From: Anthonomus grandis grandis
Lineage: Eukaryota > Arthropoda > Insecta > Coleoptera > Curculionidae
Direction: 5' to 3'
Assembly (NCBI RefSeq): GCF_022605725.1
Contig: NC_065551.1
Coordinates: forward strand, 18,228,001 to 18,292,000
DNA length: 64,000 nucleotides
In this document: in pieces, positions 62,931-64,000 of the stretch
Numbering within the stretch: position 1 is the first letter of the stretch
Layout of the letters: every line of letters begins with the position of its first letter
The notes under the pieces: model-generated
Told to the model about the DNA's origin: nothing
Seen by the model: only the letters and a program-made list of their open reading frames with translations
Databases searched by the model: none
Position numbers and translations under genes: made by a program

Positions 62931-64000
62931 ATAGCATATAAACTAGCTTTGACTTAAATTCAAAATAATTAAAAGGACATTGTGGAGCTTTAGAATTTTT
63001 TGACCCTCTGTTTCAGTAAAAATCATTTCGGGAGTCTCTAAGAAAAGTAATTTATTTTAACAAATTCTCAAAAACAATAACTGATATAATCAGTGAAATA
63101 TTAATTAAATATGTCTCTAATTTTAAATAGGGTCATAACAACTTACTGAAAGCTTTGGAAGAAATCAAGCCATTTAGACTCATGAAATAGCAAAAACCGA
63201 CTTAAATATGATTAAATAGAAACTTAGAAACCCTTAGATATGTCAAGTCATTCTTTTCTTTTCATATTAGAAAGTATTTACTTAATTCTAAAAAACCATA
63301 CATGAAAAGAAAAATGAAATATATAATATAAATGAAAATCCGCTAAATGTGACCGCAATTAAATAAAAAGAATGTTAGGAAAATATCCAGCTAAAATCTA
63401 ACTATTAAAATTAAATCATACTAAGAATTGTTGAAAGCTTATAAGAATATCAGATATAACACTAACCTTAATCAATAGAACAATCATTACCGATATCAGA
63501 TAAAGTCATAATCTCACGGGCCATTATCCTATTACAACAAAGCGTGATTTTTATATATTTTTTTTATAGTCATTTTGTAAACATTATCTCGAATCTTTTA
63601 GTTGCGATATCGAGGCAATTAGCGGCCTCTACTAAAGTTTTGTTCGCTTGACATGCTTTACCCGTTTTCGACACTGGACGTGTCTTGGGACGACGACAGC
63701 TCAAAGAAGAGGGACATGATTGCTCGCTGATTTTGTTTAATCACCACAGCCACTCTTTTGCCTTTTTGGCATTCTTCGAGTTGATTTTTCCGTTGTTAAC
63801 TTCTGAATGAAAGGTTTTCAAATAAAATAAAATACTAATTTGGTAGTCAGATTGTGGTAAGTTTTTCGTAAAAATTTAGAATTTGGTGGTTCTTAATAAC
63901 CCTATTCTTTAGAAAAAGAGGGGCAATTATACTTGGAAAATATTAATTTGATCGCATCCTTTTAATAACCCAAGTTTTATTAGAGTTTGTCATAAAGATG
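62931..64000. other. unassigned right end of the window
   Basis: Contains the third copy of the dispersed repeat (gaccctctgtttcagtaaa at 63002-63020). About 63590-63790 is less AT-rich and in one minus-strand frame reads 'RPKTRPVSKTGKACQANKTL', but no domain is recognised. Confidence 0.3.

Overview
The window reads as insect nuclear DNA. It is strongly AT-rich by eye, contains one intron-bearing gene of the arthropod ecdysteroid-kinase-like family with a 51-bp GT-AG intron, and is otherwise packed with arthropod-type transposable elements. Compact introns and the mix of TE families suggest a beetle, but the sequence alone does not prove this. There are no bacterial-type operons, no CRISPR array and no recognisable tRNA or rRNA.

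Layout. 0-7 kb: a decayed non-LTR retrotransposon, a mariner-like element with long inverted repeats, a broken piggyBac-like element and a MULE-type transposase fragment. 8.8-13.4 kb: a mariner-like element split by a 2264-bp piggyBac with exact TTAA duplications. 14.3-17.2 kb: a BEL/Pao fragment and an internally deleted non-LTR element. 17.58-18.93 kb: the EcKinase-like gene, the only convincing host gene. 18.9-25 kb: mostly unassigned DNA with one candidate short secreted-peptide exon. 25.3-31.6 kb: another mariner-like element split by a 4.9-kb non-LTR retrotransposon ending in about 75 TTA units. 32.2-33.0 kb: a mariner-like remnant. 33.55-36.0 kb: a complete-ended PIF/Harbinger element (TTA duplication, about 70-bp inverted repeats) whose transposase and MADF genes appear interlocked on opposite strands. 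37.8 kb: a strong inverted repeat with a Penelope-type hammerhead-like loop. 38.6-50.1 kb: minus-strand CR1/jockey-like elements, a Penelope fragment, and a decayed plus-strand copy. 50.2-54.4 kb: RTE-type fragments, one split by a TIR-bounded non-autonomous element. 54.4-62.9 kb: a jockey-like element split by a 6686-bp BEL/Pao element with 271-bp LTRs and a 5-bp duplication. 62.9-64 kb: unassigned.

How it fits together. Four insertions can be dated relative to their hosts because the interrupted reading resumes across the insertion: piggyBac into mariner, non-LTR into mariner, small TIR element into RTE, and BEL/Pao into a jockey-like element. Nearly all element genes carry stops, frameshifts or deletions. 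The most intact are the piggyBac at 9.6-11.9 kb (all catalytic Asp present) and the BEL/Pao at 54.8-61.5 kb (LTRs differ at two positions). The most unusual structure is the PIF/Harbinger element, where each gene has an exon inside the other's intron on the opposite strand.
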